The notes beneath the pieces are model-generated. The model was not told the origin of the DNA. It saw only the letters and a program-made list of their open reading frames with translations, and made no database searches. Shown in pieces: positions 21,517-32,614 of a DNA stretch of 64,000 nt (within the stretch, counting starts at the first letter, position 1; each line of letters opens with the position of its first letter). The DNA comes from Palaemon carinicauda (lineage: Eukaryota > Arthropoda > Malacostraca > Decapoda > Palaemonidae), in contig NC_090726.1 of assembly GCF_036898095.1 (NCBI RefSeq), forward strand, positions 41,088,191 through 41,152,190, written 5' to 3'. Made by a program: the position numbers and the translations under genes.

Positions 21517-21534
21517 ATTTATTCAACTTAAGCT
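21461..21534 (+). promoter_or_regulatory. Putative self-priming stem: LTR segment complementary to the primer-binding site
   Basis: TTAAGTTGAATAAA (21464-21477) inside the LTR is the exact reverse complement of TTTATTCAACTTAA (21518-21531), which begins two bases after the LTR end where the primer-binding site belongs. Allowing one G-U pair the stem extends to 17 pairs (21461-21477 with 21518-21534), loop 40 bases. The site does not start with TGG as a tRNA-3'-end PBS would. Self-priming from the element's own RNA is known for Tf1-type Ty3/Gypsy elements; its use here is inference. Confidence 0.55.
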
Positions 21535-22785
21535 ATGGAGAAACTAATGAAGCCTGCCCGTTTGGATCTGGACCCTAGCCTTCCTTTTGCAGCAAAGGAA
21601 TGGTGGCATTGGCACAAGACGTTTTCCAACTTTATTCAAGAATGTGGTGAAAATGCACCAAATAAATTAAGGTCACTCGTGAACTATGTCAGTCATAATG
21701 TGTATGAATACATTGAGGAGTGTGTGGATTATGATACTGCCATTTCTACATTGGAAAAGTTATATGTTAAAGCACCTAATGAAATATTCGCCAGACATTT
21801 ACTTGCTACTCGCCAACAAAAGGCAGGGGAAACTTTGGATGAGTTTCTGAGAGAATTGCGTAAATTAGGTAAGGACTGTAATTTTAAGCCAGTTAGTGCA
21901 GAATAATACAGAGAGGAGTTGATCAGGGATGCTTTTATAAATGGTCTGGCCTCACCTGTGATTCGGCAACGTCTTCTTGAAAATAAAACTCTAGACTTAC
22001 AGGCAGCTTATGACCAGGCTTACTCTTTAGACCTAGCCCAACATAATGCTAGTTTTTACAGTCACATGCTTCCTCATGTTGGGCATACTGCTGCTGTGGT
22101 TACATCGGATCATGAACTTATCACAGATGATCATGTGAAGAGTGGACCAACGTCTGAGAGCTGTGAGGTAACTGCTGGAACTCAAGTATTAGCGACTACT
22201 CTGTCCATGAAGAGAAAGTGCTTTTTTTGTGGAGGTCCCTATCATATTCGTGCACACTGTCCAGCTCGGGATTCTTTTTGCAATAAATGTGGCAAGAAGG
22301 GGCACTTTGCAAAAGCATGCCTGTCTAAATCTGCATATGGAGGTAAATCTACAACAGCTACAGTATTTGATCCCTCACAGTCATCTGTTCTTGCAGCTAA
22401 TGCTGGTACCTCTTTTCCTCAGAGCCTCTATCGGGCAGCTACCTCAGCAACAATTAAAGGACGAAAGTTGACAGCCCTTGTCGACTCTTGCAGCGATGAC
22501 AGTTATATAGATGAAGAGGTAGCGTGGGAATTGAAGCTACCAATACATCCCACTGATAAAGACGTCGCTTTAGCACAGAAATCTTTGCATACAAACTCTC
22601 CAGGTTATGTCAATGTAGACTTGACTCTTCATCTTAATGGAGAAACTTATCCATCCACGCGTTTAGCAGTAATGAAGGATTTATGTTCAGGAGTATTACT
22701 TGGTCAGGACTTCCAAGAGCAGCATCAGAAAGTGACTATTGAATACGGTGGGCCGAAACCAGCACTCAACTTATCTGGTGCTAAC
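21535..22785 (+). pseudogene. Element D Gag and aspartic protease, one in-frame stop
   Basis: ATG at 21535 begins MEKLMKPARLDLDPS. The capsid-like part includes EWWHWHKTFSNFI and TLDEFLRELRKLGKDCNF. TAA at 21904-21906 interrupts the frame, which then continues unbroken; CAA or GAA is the likely ancestral codon. Two CCHC knuckles follow: CFFCGGPYHIRAHC and CNKCGKKGHFAKAC (about 22219-22322). Protease follows with ALVDSCSDDSYI, where the usual D-S/T-G triad reads DSC, and LLGQDF downstream. Pol lies in the -1 frame, entered near 22785. Whether that shift is programmed or mutational is unclear. Gag packages RNA; protease matures the polyprotein. Confidence 0.8.
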
Positions 22786-22787
22786 CC

Positions 22788-24800
22788 CTACAGCATTTGT
22801 TACCCAATTGTAAGCCTATTGTCACTAAATCAAGACATTACTGTAAAGATGACAAAGAATTCATTGAAGCGGAGACTAGTCGTCTCTTGGCTGAGGGAGT
22901 TATTGAGGATAGCATATCACCATGGAGAGCTCAAGTTGTGGTGGTTAAGGATTCCTTTAATCGGCATAAGAAAAGGATGTGTGTTGATTATTCGCAAACT
23001 ATAAATCTGTTTACAGAACTGGATGCTTATCCATTACCAAGGATTGACACCATGGTTAATGAACTCTCAACATATTGCGTATTTTCGACTTTTGACTTGA
23101 AAAGCGCTTACCACCAAGTCCCACTAAAGGAAGCAGACAAGAAGTATACAGCTTTTGAAGCCGACGGACGCCTGTACCAGTTCTGTAGAGTACCTTTCGG
23201 AGTTACCAATGGAGTTGCAGCCTTCCAACGAACTATGGATAAGTTGGTGAAAGAAGAAAACTTACAAGGTGCTTTCCCATATTTGGACAATATCACTATT
23301 TCTGGACACACTCAAGAACAACATGATCAGAACATGCAGCGCTTTCTTGATGTCATCAACAAGAGGAACCTAACTCTCAATGCTACTAAAACTATTAAAT
23401 CTGTGCGTACCATTAATATTCTTGGCTACTGTGTGGGGAATGGTGTAATAAAGCCTGACATGGAAAGACTCCGGCCTCTACAAGAACTACCACCTCCCAC
23501 TAGTCAAGGATCTTTAAAGAGGGCAATGGGTATGTGTGCTTATTACGCTAAATGGATACAGACTTTTTCTGCTAAGATTCAACCACTAGCAAGAGTAAAG
23601 AAATTTCCTTTAGATGAAGAAGCTTTGCAGGCTTTCGAACTACTCAAACATGAACTTGAAGGAGCAACGCTACACTCTGTGGATGAAAATTTGCCTTTTC
23701 AGGTCGAATGTGATGCCTCGGAAGTAGCAGTCTCAGCAGTACTCAACCAGAATGGCAGGCCCGTGGCCTTCGTGTCTAGGACTTTACAAGGAAGTGAAAT
23801 TCACTATCACATCGTAGAGAAGGAAGCCATGGCTATCGTGGAGGCTGTACGTAAGTGGAGTCATTTTCTTGCTAGACAACACTTTGATCTCGTTACAGAC
23901 CAACGTTCTGTGGCCTTCATGTTTGATAACAGGAAACACACTAAAGTTAAGAATAATAAGATCCAGGAATGGCGGATGGAACTCGCAGCCTTCAGTTATA
24001 CAGTACATTATCGCCCCAGTAAAGAGAATGTGGTTCCTGATGCCTTCACCCGAGCTTTTTGCGGTTCCGTGGTTTCTATGTCATCTACCCTCACTGAACT
24101 ACATGGGAATCTGTGCCATCCAGGAGTGACTCGCTTGTTGCACTTTGTGAGATCGAAAAATCTTCCCTTTTCCACTGAGGACGTTAAGAAGGTCTGTGCT
24201 TCTTGCAGGATATGTGCAGAATTGAAACCAAGATTCTACAAATTCCAAGAAGGAACACTCATCAAGGCGACACAACCAATGGAGAGATTATGCATTGACT
24301 TTAAAGGACCAGTTCCGACGGCCTCGCGCAACCCATATCTACTTATTGTGGTTGATGAATATTCTCGTTTTCCTTTCGCTTTTCCGTGTCCCAACATGAA
24401 CATAACTACAGTGATTAAGTGCTTAAAACAAATATTCAGCCTGTGTGGGATGCCTCAGTATATACATTCGGATCAAGGAACCTCATTCATGTCCAGGGAG
24501 CTCAAAACCTATCTCGCACTGAAGGGAGTTGCAACAAGTCGAACTACCCCTTTTCATCCAATCGGCAATGGGCAAGTGGAGCGGCTCAATGGTACTGTAT
24601 GGAAGGCAATCCAGCTGGCACTCAGGTCTCGAAATCTTCCCGATCAGCACTGGGAATTAGTACTCACTGATGTGATACATTCACTTAGATCCCTTCTGTC
24701 AACAGCAACTAATGGCACACCCCATGAACGCTTTTTTGGATTTCCGCGCCGCTCATCCTTGGGGAGCTCTCTGCTTTCGTGGCTTATGTCGTCAGGACGG
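22788..24800 (+). CDS. Element D Pol: RT, RNase H and integrase
   Basis: RT motifs: CKPIVTKSRHY at the start, FSTFDLKSAYHQVPL (Asp), RVPFGVTNGVAAFQR, and FPYLDNITISG with Asn in the second position of the catalytic pair (AAT at 23289-23291). RNase H: VECDASEVAVSAVLNQ, EKEAMAIVEA, TDQRSVAFM. Integrase: an HHCC finger (HGNLCHPG and CASCRIC), then Asp in LCIDFKGP, Asp in HSDQGTSF and Glu in NGQVERLNGTVW, the D,D-E triad. The frame is open to TGA at 24809, but the natural C-terminus lies in the +2 frame, so a one-base indel near 24795 is likely. The order RT-RH-IN places it in Ty3/Gypsy. Confidence 0.92.
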
Positions 24801-25171
24801 TATTATTGAGGAAGTTTGTCAGAACAAGCAAAAATGAACCCCTAGTGGATGAAGTTGAACTATTATCTGCCAACCCAACATTTGCTAACATTAGACATCC
24901 CAGCGGACGAGAGTCAACGGTTTCCTTACGTGACTTTGCCCCATGCCCTAGGGATAACTCTGTTTCTGAAAATCAAGAACTACCTTCTGTTTCATTGTCA
25001 CCAGAGGCCATACCATCTCAATCTCCAGTATCACCCAAGACAACCCATCAAGAGTTTCCGGAAGGTATGGGACTTCACCCAGAAGCTGAAATTAGAACAG
25101 AGGCTGCATCACCTCCAGTACGTAGATCAACCCGGGTGTCAAGGGCTCCGAACCGATATGGGTGGGATTGA
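24801..25171 (+). CDS. Element D integrase C-terminal tail, frameshifted
   Basis: The frame of 24779 continues integrase after the indel: LLRKFVRTSKNEP, then a Ser/Pro-rich tail ending RRSTRVSRAPNRYGWD, a terminus common in Gypsy integrases. TGA is at 25169-25171. It is part of the same polyprotein and not a separate gene. Confidence 0.75.
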
Positions 25172-25210
25172 TTACTTATGAAGTGATGTAACCAATTTTA
25201 TACTGTATCT

Positions 25211-25222
25211 AGAGGGGAAGAA
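25211..25222 (+). promoter_or_regulatory. Polypurine tract of element D
   Basis: AGAGGGGAAGAA lies immediately before the 3' LTR start TGTTAT and is the expected plus-strand primer. Confidence 0.85.
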
Positions 25223-25553
25223 TGTTATAATATTGTTTTGTCCTTTTGCTCTTTCATACCTCACTCTGAACCTTTTGTCTGGTGATCTTTTCATACTTTG
25301 TTTACTTACCTGATGGAGGGACAGTCAAAGCAACCTATCAAGTAATTCTCTGTTTCTTTTGTATTTCCTTTTGTTTATTCCATTTGTATCTATTTGGTTT
25401 AATTAGTTTTACTTTGAGGATCTAACATAGTTTGTATTACATTTATTATGGGGTCTGCTAATTATGTTCATGGTTGTTTCAGGGAATAATCTACTGAAGT
25501 TTAAGTTGAATAAAGCTTGGGTAGCAGCAGCCAAGTCTTTTAATGTCATAACA
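25223..25553 (+). repeat. 3' LTR of element D (331 bp)
   Basis: Begins TGTTAT and ends ATAACA, a perfect 6-base terminal inversion. It carries AATAAA at 25509-25514 and the same self-complementary segment as the 5' LTR. DIRS A sequence resumes at 25554. Confidence 0.9.
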
Positions 25554-26520
25554 CATGGTAAATCTCCAGAAGTCCTCTCTGCTTCCAACGCAACGACTGG
25601 TATATCTAGACATGATATTAGACACCGATCTCCACAAAGCCTTTCCATCAGACGACAGGATAGCAAGGTTGAGGAAGATCGCGGAACCTTTCCTCAGGCG
25701 GGAAGAGCTTCCAACCCAATCATGGTTCCGAACAGCCGCCTCAGGATAAGATCCCTGCAATGGCGGCTAAAGTCCCGGTGGAATCAAGGCTCCGATTCTC
25801 CGGAACTGACGGACCTTCGGTGGTGGCTGAACGACGTGAACCTTCGGAAGGGAGTGGATCTTCTCGTCCTCCCCCCGGATTTGACTCTGTTTTCGGACGC
25901 GTCAAAAGAAGGGTGGGGGGTCCACATTCTGAACCAAAGTATCTCAGGCCTCTGGTCAGAATCAGAAAAGTACCTCCACATCAACCTGCTAGAAATGAAG
26001 GCCGTTTTTCTGGCTCTTCAACAGTTCCAACGGACCCTGGCGGGTCACTCCGTAGTGATGATAAGCGACAATACCACGGTAGTGGCTTACGTCAACAAGC
26101 AGGGAGGTACCTTTTCTCAACAGCTATCCCATCTTGCAGTAGAGATTCTGAGATGGTCTGAAATCCACTCGATAACACTTTCGGCTCGCTTCATTCCTGG
26201 CAAGAGGAATGTGCTCGCCGACAGTCTGAGGAGAGCGACGCAGATAGTGAGTACCGAGTGGTCTTTGGATTCTCAGATAGCCAACAAAGTCCTGACTTTG
26301 TGGGGTTCCCTGACAGTAGATCTGTTCGCGACAGCCTTGAATTTCAAGCTGCCCCTGTACTGCTCTCCAGTCCTGGACCCCAAGGCTCTCTGGCGAGATG
26401 CTTTTCAACAGAGGTGGGACAACATCGACGTTTACGCCTTCCCACCATTCTGTCTGATGAGAAGGGTGCTCAACAAGACCAGACTATCGGTCAATCTCTC
26501 CATGACTAATAGCTCTGCTA
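25554..26520 (+). pseudogene. DIRS A RT thumb, RNase H and methyltransferase-like part
   Basis: Sequence resumes in the DIRS RT gene after element D. RNase H is clear: TLFSDASKEGWGVHIL, NLLEMKAVFL, MISDNTTVVAYVNKQGG. The methyltransferase-like region follows with TVDLFATALNFKLP and VYAFPPFCLM. A small indel near 26505 moves the last part out of frame and fuses the ORF to the recombinase leader. Close counterpart in element B at 33340-34200. Confidence 0.82.
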
Positions 26521-26529
26521 TGGCATCAC

Positions 26530-27707
26530 GCGGAATGGTTTCCGGACCTTCTGCAACTCCTGACGGAGCTTCCGAGAGAACTACCCCCACGACACGAGCT
26601 ACTCAGACAACCACACTGCAACATCTTCCACAAAGCCGTAGCTTCACTTCGGCTTCATGCCCGGTGACTATCCAGCGTCTCCTTACGGAGAGAGGATTTT
26701 CGCAATAGGTTGCAGACAGGATGTCTCGTCACCTGCGCAAGTCCTATATCGGAGTCTACCAGGCGAAGTGGAAAGTCCTCTGTGGTTGGTGTCGTGGGAG
26801 GGGTATCTCTCCACTCGATGCCACTATTCCAGAAATAGCTGAGTTTCTCGTGTATTTACGGGGGGAAATGCGCCTTTCTGTCTCGGCGGTGAAAGGCTAT
26901 CGCTCAGCCTTAAGCCTGGCATTCAGGCTGAAAGGAGTGGACATTTCCTCTTCGTTAGAACTTTCCCTACTCATACGTAGCTATGAGCTTACCTGCCCTC
27001 AGTCAGAAGTAAGACCTCCTCCTTGGAACGTGGTTCAGGTCCTCAGGGCTCTGAAGAGAGCCCCGTTTGATCCATTACGCCAGGCCTCTGATCGCCACCT
27101 GTCTTGGAAGACGGCTTTCCTACTCGCTTTGGCCTCGGCCAAGCGAGTCAGTGAACTTCATGGTCTTTCTTACGACGTCGCCCATTCAAGGGGATGGGGG
27201 GAGGTAACGTTCAGGTTCGTCCCTGAGTTTGTTGCCAAGACTTAGAACCCTGAGGTGTCAGACCCTAGGTTCGACTCCTTCGGGGTAACGAGTCTTCATT
27301 CTGTAACAAGCGACCCAGACCATCTGTTACTATGCCCAGTGAGGAGTCTGAGGCGTTACTTGAAAAGAACAGCTGCAGTCCGTCCTCATGTGCAAGCGTT
27401 ATTCGTGAGCACAGGAAGGACGAAGAGGAGGGTCACCAAGAACACCATCTCGGCCTGGATTCGGAGGGTTATTCAGCATGCCTTGAATCCTGACCCTCCT
27501 CCGTCACGTCGCCTTAGAGCGCACGATGTCAGAGGCATCGCTACGTCCCTGGCTTTCAAGAGAAATTTCTCTGTGACGCAGGTCTTACAAGCTGGGGTCT
27601 GGAAGCTTCAAACGACCTTCACAGCCCACTACCTGCAGGACGTGACCCACAGGAAGCTCGATACCTTCTCTATTGGTCCTGTGGTGGCTGCACAACAGCT
27701 GGTCTAA
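26530..27707 (+). pseudogene. DIRS A tyrosine recombinase with two TAG codons
   Basis: The single frame from the leader to TAA at 27707 has TAG at 26706-26708 and 27243-27245, each explained by CAG to TAG. The N-terminal domain includes GVYQAKWKVLCGW and SAVKGYRSALSLAF. Catalytic residues are intact: Arg in ASAKRVSEL, His-x-x-Arg in AHDVRGIATS, Tyr in FTAHYLQDV. Apart from the two stops it is full length. Confidence 0.87.
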
Positions 27708-28195
27708 CCTCAGGCTCCTTAATGGACAGGTAGCAGAAGGTTGGGGGCATTGTTACCCGGTTTTAGTCGGCGTGAATGAAAGAGTACGTCTGTCCCTTAC
27801 TTCTTTCTTCATTCTCCCCTCCCTTGGGGAAAGCAGCATCCTGGTCTCTGCATAGCTGACCTCATCCTCTGCAGGTAAACCATGCTCCCTTGTGCTCCTA
27901 GTATTAGCTTTAATACTGTTTGCGTCCCCCATAACCTGACGAGGTGGTATTGGGAACGCCCTAGCCTAGATTTCCATCTAAAGAATTCCAGATCAACTTC
28001 CTAGGACGATTCACACCTTCCTCCACACACAAGCTTATGTAGGCCGCACATTCGTCGCAAGCAGTGAACGTGCGAGGTGCAGGGACCCCCTTTCTCGAGT
28101 GCTGCCCACTCTGATTTCGAGTCCCTGGGTAAAGCCAAAGCCAGTAAGGCTGGGAACTTTCCGCCCTTCCTAAGGGGTAAGTCACCCTATGTAAA
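27708..28195. other. DIRS A 3' untranslated segment
   Basis: No ORF with recognised motifs. Element B has a similar segment at 35382-35870 (shared CTTAATGGACA, CCCCTC, AGCAGCATCCTGG blocks), confirming shared family. Confidence 0.7.
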
Positions 28196-28262
28196 TAGCG
28201 TGGTTTGTATTTCGGTTACGGAACAAATGACAAATTCGGAGATAATTTGTATTTTTCCTAAC
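28196..28262. repeat. DIRS A internal complementary region
   Basis: GGTTTGTATTTCGGTTACGG followed by AACAA complements the left end at 9903. It joins ATGACAAATTCGGAGAT, which complements the right end at 28538. The joint lies near 28225. Confidence 0.9.
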
Positions 28263-28538
28263 CATACAAACCTTAGCTATTTACACATATTTGCCCGCCA
28301 GCCCTGTCCCCCAAGTCAAGTCCTACCTCTAAGTGAAGTGAGACAACTCACCAGTGTGTGGGGGGGGAGGGGTAGCAAGCTACCCCTTCCCTACCCCCTG
28401 CTAACTAGCGCGGGGTTAGTTAACCCTCGTTAAAAATCTAATGGCTCGTCATTTCAGCTACGCCGAAAGTAATACCCAATGTAAATAGCTAAGGTTTGTA
28501 TGGTTAGGAAAAATACAAATTATCTCCGAATTTGTCAT
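28263..28538. repeat. DIRS A right inverted terminal repeat
   Basis: Reverse complement of 9903-10080 in its inner part, ending TCTCCGAATTTGTCAT at 28538. Includes the GGTAGCAAGCTACC palindrome. Confidence 0.88.
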
Positions 28539-28824
28539 ATTTAAACTTTTAATGAGGTATTAGTAGTAGCTAGTGGGTAGGCCCCTCCCACCTGCTATGT
28601 AGCATAACCTTCAGTTGGACTTCGACTGCCAGAGAGTACAGACAAACTTCTCGGTGGCCTCGTCTGGCTGTTTGAATCTTCTTTTTTTATTAATTTTATT
28701 AAATGGAATTGTAGACTAAATCCATAGAGGATTCATTGGCTAGATTCATCAAAAAATAGCTAGTTCCTTGTGAAGTGCAGTGCCTATCTAACTAAGGCAA
28801 GTGACTCCCCAAAAGAGATTAGTT

Positions 28825-29020
28825 TACCAAATGTTTAACTGGGCTCCACAAGGCACTAGAAAAGTTAGAAGAGCCAGGCCTACATGGCTGAGAACTACAA
28901 AGCGTGAAGTGGGAGATGTTGAGTGGAGAAATACTGAGACGACTGGCGATATTTAGCTGAGGCCCTTTGCGTCAATAGGCGTAGGAGGAGATGATGGTGA
29001 TGATGATGGTATCGTAGACA
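28825..29020 (+). mobile_element. Possible LINE C-terminus between DIRS A and B
   Basis: A reading frame with RARPTWLRTTKREVGDVEW, then a stop and LRPFASIGVGGDDGDDDG, leads into a GATGAT-rich tract. The layout resembles a LINE C-terminal end with a simple-repeat tail. Similarity is judged from memory of LINE ends, so confidence is low. The rest of 28539-29055 holds nothing recognised. Confidence 0.35.
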
Positions 29021-29055
29021 GTTGTGTTTGAGGTGTGTTAATGGAAAAAACCTAA

Positions 29056-29300
29056 TTGTTCTGTAACTGAAATACAAACCACGCTATTTAATATGGGTAT
29101 TACTTTTGGCGTAACTGAAATGACGAGCCATTAGAATTTTGACGAGGGTTTACTACCCCCATCGCTAGTTAGCCGGGGTAGGGAGGGGTAGCTTGCTACC
29201 CCCCCATCACACACCTGTGTGGTGAGCTCACTTTATTATCGACTTGGGTGGGAGACGGACGTGTCCGCTCTCTCCCTTGCCTCTTTGACAGCCATTAATG
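29056..29300. repeat. DIRS B left inverted terminal repeat
   Basis: Inverted relative to 35980-36215, sharing AATGACGAGCCATTAGAATT, GAGGGTTTACTACCCCC and GTGGTGAGCTCACTTT blocks. Confidence 0.85.
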
Positions 29301-30200
29301 CTTTTTGTCTTTTTTACTTACTTTTTCTTATACTTGTAAATATATACTGTATAAACATTCTTTATGTTTATGTATATATTTGTGTATAGAAATGTAGTAA
29401 GTTTTCTTTTCAGTGTTTGTGCTGTGTGTGTGATGTACGACAGCGACACCTGCGTAGTGCAAGGCCACCACGGTTACACGTCATGGGGTACGGCCTCTCC
29501 CTCTTGGTCCTTCGGTCGTTCATTCGGTTTTTCCGTTAACTCGGCCGCCGTGGGGAATCGTCATCGCTGAACTTTCTTCATTCATCTATTATCTTCGCTG
29601 TTCCTCCTTTCCTATGGGGAACTTGGTTTCTCAGCGAAGGGAATGTGGGAGTTTAGATTGACTACGGTCTCTCTCTTTACTCGAGGTCGTTCACCCCTTA
29701 CTACTACTACGTACTATTACGGAAGCTCCTTTCCCGTTGCGGGTTGGGTTGCTACTCCGTTTATTTGTCTCAATTATTTTTAATGAAATCTAATTGCATT
29801 TTTAACTTTTCAGCTTCTCTGTGGGGAACACTTAGTGAACATTCTTAGATGATTTAGATAATTATAATTATAATTATAATTCTGATTTTATTACAATTAC
29901 TCCGCCCTCCCCCTTCTCCCGTGAATGTCAGTGGGGGAGGAGTGCGCATACTTAATTTTTTTAATTCTTATTTTTTTGCTGTTCCCTCGGGGTTACTCTT
30001 CGGAGTTCCGCCCTGGGGAATCTCTGTTAAATAATAATTTAATTTTATTTTCCCAGTTAACTATGCAGTTTTTCTTCATTTGAGTAAGAGTGCTAACGAA
30101 GCAGAGCTGTTCTGTTTGTGCCTGGGGAGTCTGCTGTCACTGCCATCCCTCAAAGGACATAGTCATGGGCGTTATCTCTTCTCTTAGAAGTTCTCCCGTG
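29301..30200. other. DIRS B 5' noncoding segment
   Basis: AT-rich sequence between left repeat and Gag remnant. Nothing beyond short AT palindromes was recognised. Confidence 0.45.
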
Positions 30201-32560
30201 GCAACATGCCTGCACTCCAGATCATCTTAGAATGCTATAGGAGGTTCGCCTTCAGGGGTTGGGTAACTTCCCTTCCGAGGGAGGTTCTCTCCCTGGGTGT
30301 TAGATCTTCTCCCTGCAGAGGGAGAACTTCCCATACCTTAATAATTCATCGCCGTCGACTACTGTGCTGCTCTTCGGCCAGACTTTTCTCCTCCCTTGCT
30401 GAGTTTCTCTTCCTTCAGGGGTGGAGCACAGTCTTGGCAAGTCTCTTCTACGAAGTGTTCACCTCTCTCGTTCGCGTGAGAGGCCACTCATAGAGACTCC
30501 TCTTCGGAGGATTGCTCCTTATAAGGTCAGCTTGCTGATCCAACGGCCCTAAGGAGCGCCATCAACAGTGTCTTCAAGTCTCTTTTACGAAGTGTTCACC
30601 TCTCGTTCACGAGAGAGGCCACTCATAGAGACTCCTCTTCGGAGGATTGTTCCTGATTAGATCAGCTTGCTGATCCGGACCTCTCCGCAGATTTGTTCGC
30701 CATCTCATGGACCTGCTGACCTGCCGTCTCCGTTCCTGACTGCTGACACGCTGTGGGCCCCAACGCATCCTGTTGTTAAACAGGTATCGATCCCTTCGGG
30801 GAAAAAAGGGCGTATGGGCAAATACTGTACTGCACATACTTCCCTTAAGCGCCAGGTTTCCCCTGCGCACCAACGCTCACCTGTGCATCAGCGCACATCG
30901 TTGAAGTTTCCTGAGATTGCGCAGGCGCTCTCCAGTGCTTCAGCCTGCGAGTGTCTCCAAATCTTTTCTACGAAGGGTACCTCTCTCGTTCGTGGGAGAG
31001 GTCTCTCATGGAGCCTCGGAGGATCAAGCAGAACTTCCAGTGTTGAATGTCCTGCCAGCTGACCTACCGATCTTCCAGCTCAACCTTGTGCTGCAACGAA
31101 GGACTTCGGCCCTGGACTCTAAAGCTGACCTGCCTACGGTCCTCATCGGGGATGCCCGCCCTTTTTAAGGACACATCCCAGTTCCTGATCGTCTTGTCAG
31201 CTGACCCTTCAACCTAGTGCGTGAAGCGCGCGCTCGCTGACCATCTTCTTACGCGCGCAAGCGCTATCGATCTTCTAACAAGCGCGAGTGCCGACGATCT
31301 TCTTACCCGCGCAAGCACCGACAATCTTCTTACGCGCGCAAGCGCCGACGATCTTCAAGCACCAACGATCCTTTTCGCGCGATAGTACCGATGGTCTCCC
31401 GCGCGCGTGCCAATAGTCTTGCGCGCTCGCGCGTGCCAATAGTCTTGCGCGCTCGCACGCACCGATGGTCTTCCGCGCGCACGCCAACAAACTCCTATGT
31501 GCTGCAGCATGCTCCAACATTCTGGTCCACACGAGCTCTTCATTCTGATCCTGCACATCAATATGATTCCTGCACATCAATATGATTCCTGCACACTCCA
31601 TGAAGTCTCGCCCGCGCGCCCGCATCAGCGCTTCGACAGTCTCTTGCGCGCGACCCCCTGGTATTCCCCATCGCACGAGCGCCAGTACGCTCCCTAGCGC
31701 AACCACCAATAATACCCTCCCCCGCGCGAGGCTGCCGGACATCGCGCGGTAAGGGTGCCATCGCCACATTCCCCCCCCCCCCAAGCACAGAACAGCTCGC
31801 TTGCCAGTGGGGGGGGAAGGTTCCAGAAAGGCCCAGCGACATGCCTTCCTTATCTTTTTACAGGCAACTTCCCCTCTAGAGGGAGTGTCTGACAGCGCAG
31901 CCGTTAGCCGGCAGCCTGGTTTGGGACTCTAATCAGAGCGGTAGCACTCTCTGAGTTGAGCCACAAATCCTTGGTTACATCCACTCCCCCAATGAGGAAA
32001 AGAGGAGTTTCGGACGAGGTAACTCCTACGAGGACGTAGCTGTCTCCTCGTAAGTCTTCGAGGCAGGCACTCTCCCCCTTCAGACTTTTCTCCCTCACCT
32101 TCGGACAAAGTTTTCTGCCATCAGGAGAGTCACGGGAGGGGAGACATTCCCCAATCACACCATTAAGGGAAACCCCACCTCGCACAGTAAAGTCTTCTCG
32201 AATAGGGGTGGAGAAGAGCCTGCCTCCGTCGTGGTTGGAGTCCTGCATGGGAGGGAGTCAAAGGACTCCAAGACAGTAACGGGAGTCCCCTAGCACCAAA
32301 ATCTACAGGCTCAGATTTTCTCTTGTTATGGGAACGAACCTGTTTGAGCCTAAGGACGTGAAGCAGGCGGCTGAGAGGTGTAGGAAGTCACCAAGACTCC
32401 CTCCTATATGGGGCTTTGACATTCAAGCCCTATAAACCTCCAGCACCTCAGCAACCACGTCCCACCCAAACAACGGCAGCTAAGACAGTGGGGTCTAAGC
32501 CCTTTCCGGTCAAGGACAAGAAAGGCAATTAGTCCCCCAGGGGAGGGAAGAATCCTAGAA
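30201..32560 (+). pseudogene. DIRS B Gag remnant with tandem repeats
   Basis: No long frame survives. Homology to element A Gag is seen in PADLPSPFLTADTLWAP (30710-30760) and in the tail before RT. Local duplications include about 95 bases repeated at 30446-30541 and 30583-30678, and a minisatellite at about 31250-31480 built on ACGCGCGCAAGCGCCGACGA-like units, matching the Arg-Ser-Pro-rich middle of Gag. The gene is non-functional. Confidence 0.6.
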
Positions 32561-32614
32561 GGAGCAGCCGAGGAAACAAACGCTAGGATTGCCAGTTCCC
32601 CTGCATGCCCGCCA

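Larger units (their letters stand above)
21243..25553 (+). mobile_element. Gypsy-like (Ty3) LTR retrotransposon D inside DIRS A
   Basis: LTRs at 21243-21516 and 25223-25553 differ by only four substitutions and one 2-base indel over the shared 274 bases. Between them are Gag with two zinc knuckles, protease, RT, RNase H and integrase in Gypsy order, then a polypurine tract. No envelope-like ORF was seen. The high LTR identity indicates a relatively recent insertion, although the coding part has an in-frame stop and frame changes. It splits the DIRS A RT gene. Confidence 0.93.
9903..28538 (+). mobile_element. DIRS retrotransposon A with two nested retrotransposons
   Basis: The left end starts TTGTTCCGTAACC at 9903 and the right end finishes CCGAATTTGTCAT at 28538. 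The ICR at 28196-28262 contains the complement of the left end joined to the complement of the right end, confirming both. Inside are left repeat, nested DIRS C (10151-16600), Gag remnants, RT start, nested Gypsy-like D (21243-25553), RNase H-methyltransferase and recombinase. Without inserts it would be about 7.9 kb, close to element B (7.2 kb) of the same family. Several nonsense codons and frameshifts make it inactive. Confidence 0.88.

Noticed and set aside
31220..31480. CRISPR-like array
   Set aside because: The repeats are degenerate, lack spacers and belong to the Gag minisatellite; the genome is eukaryotic.
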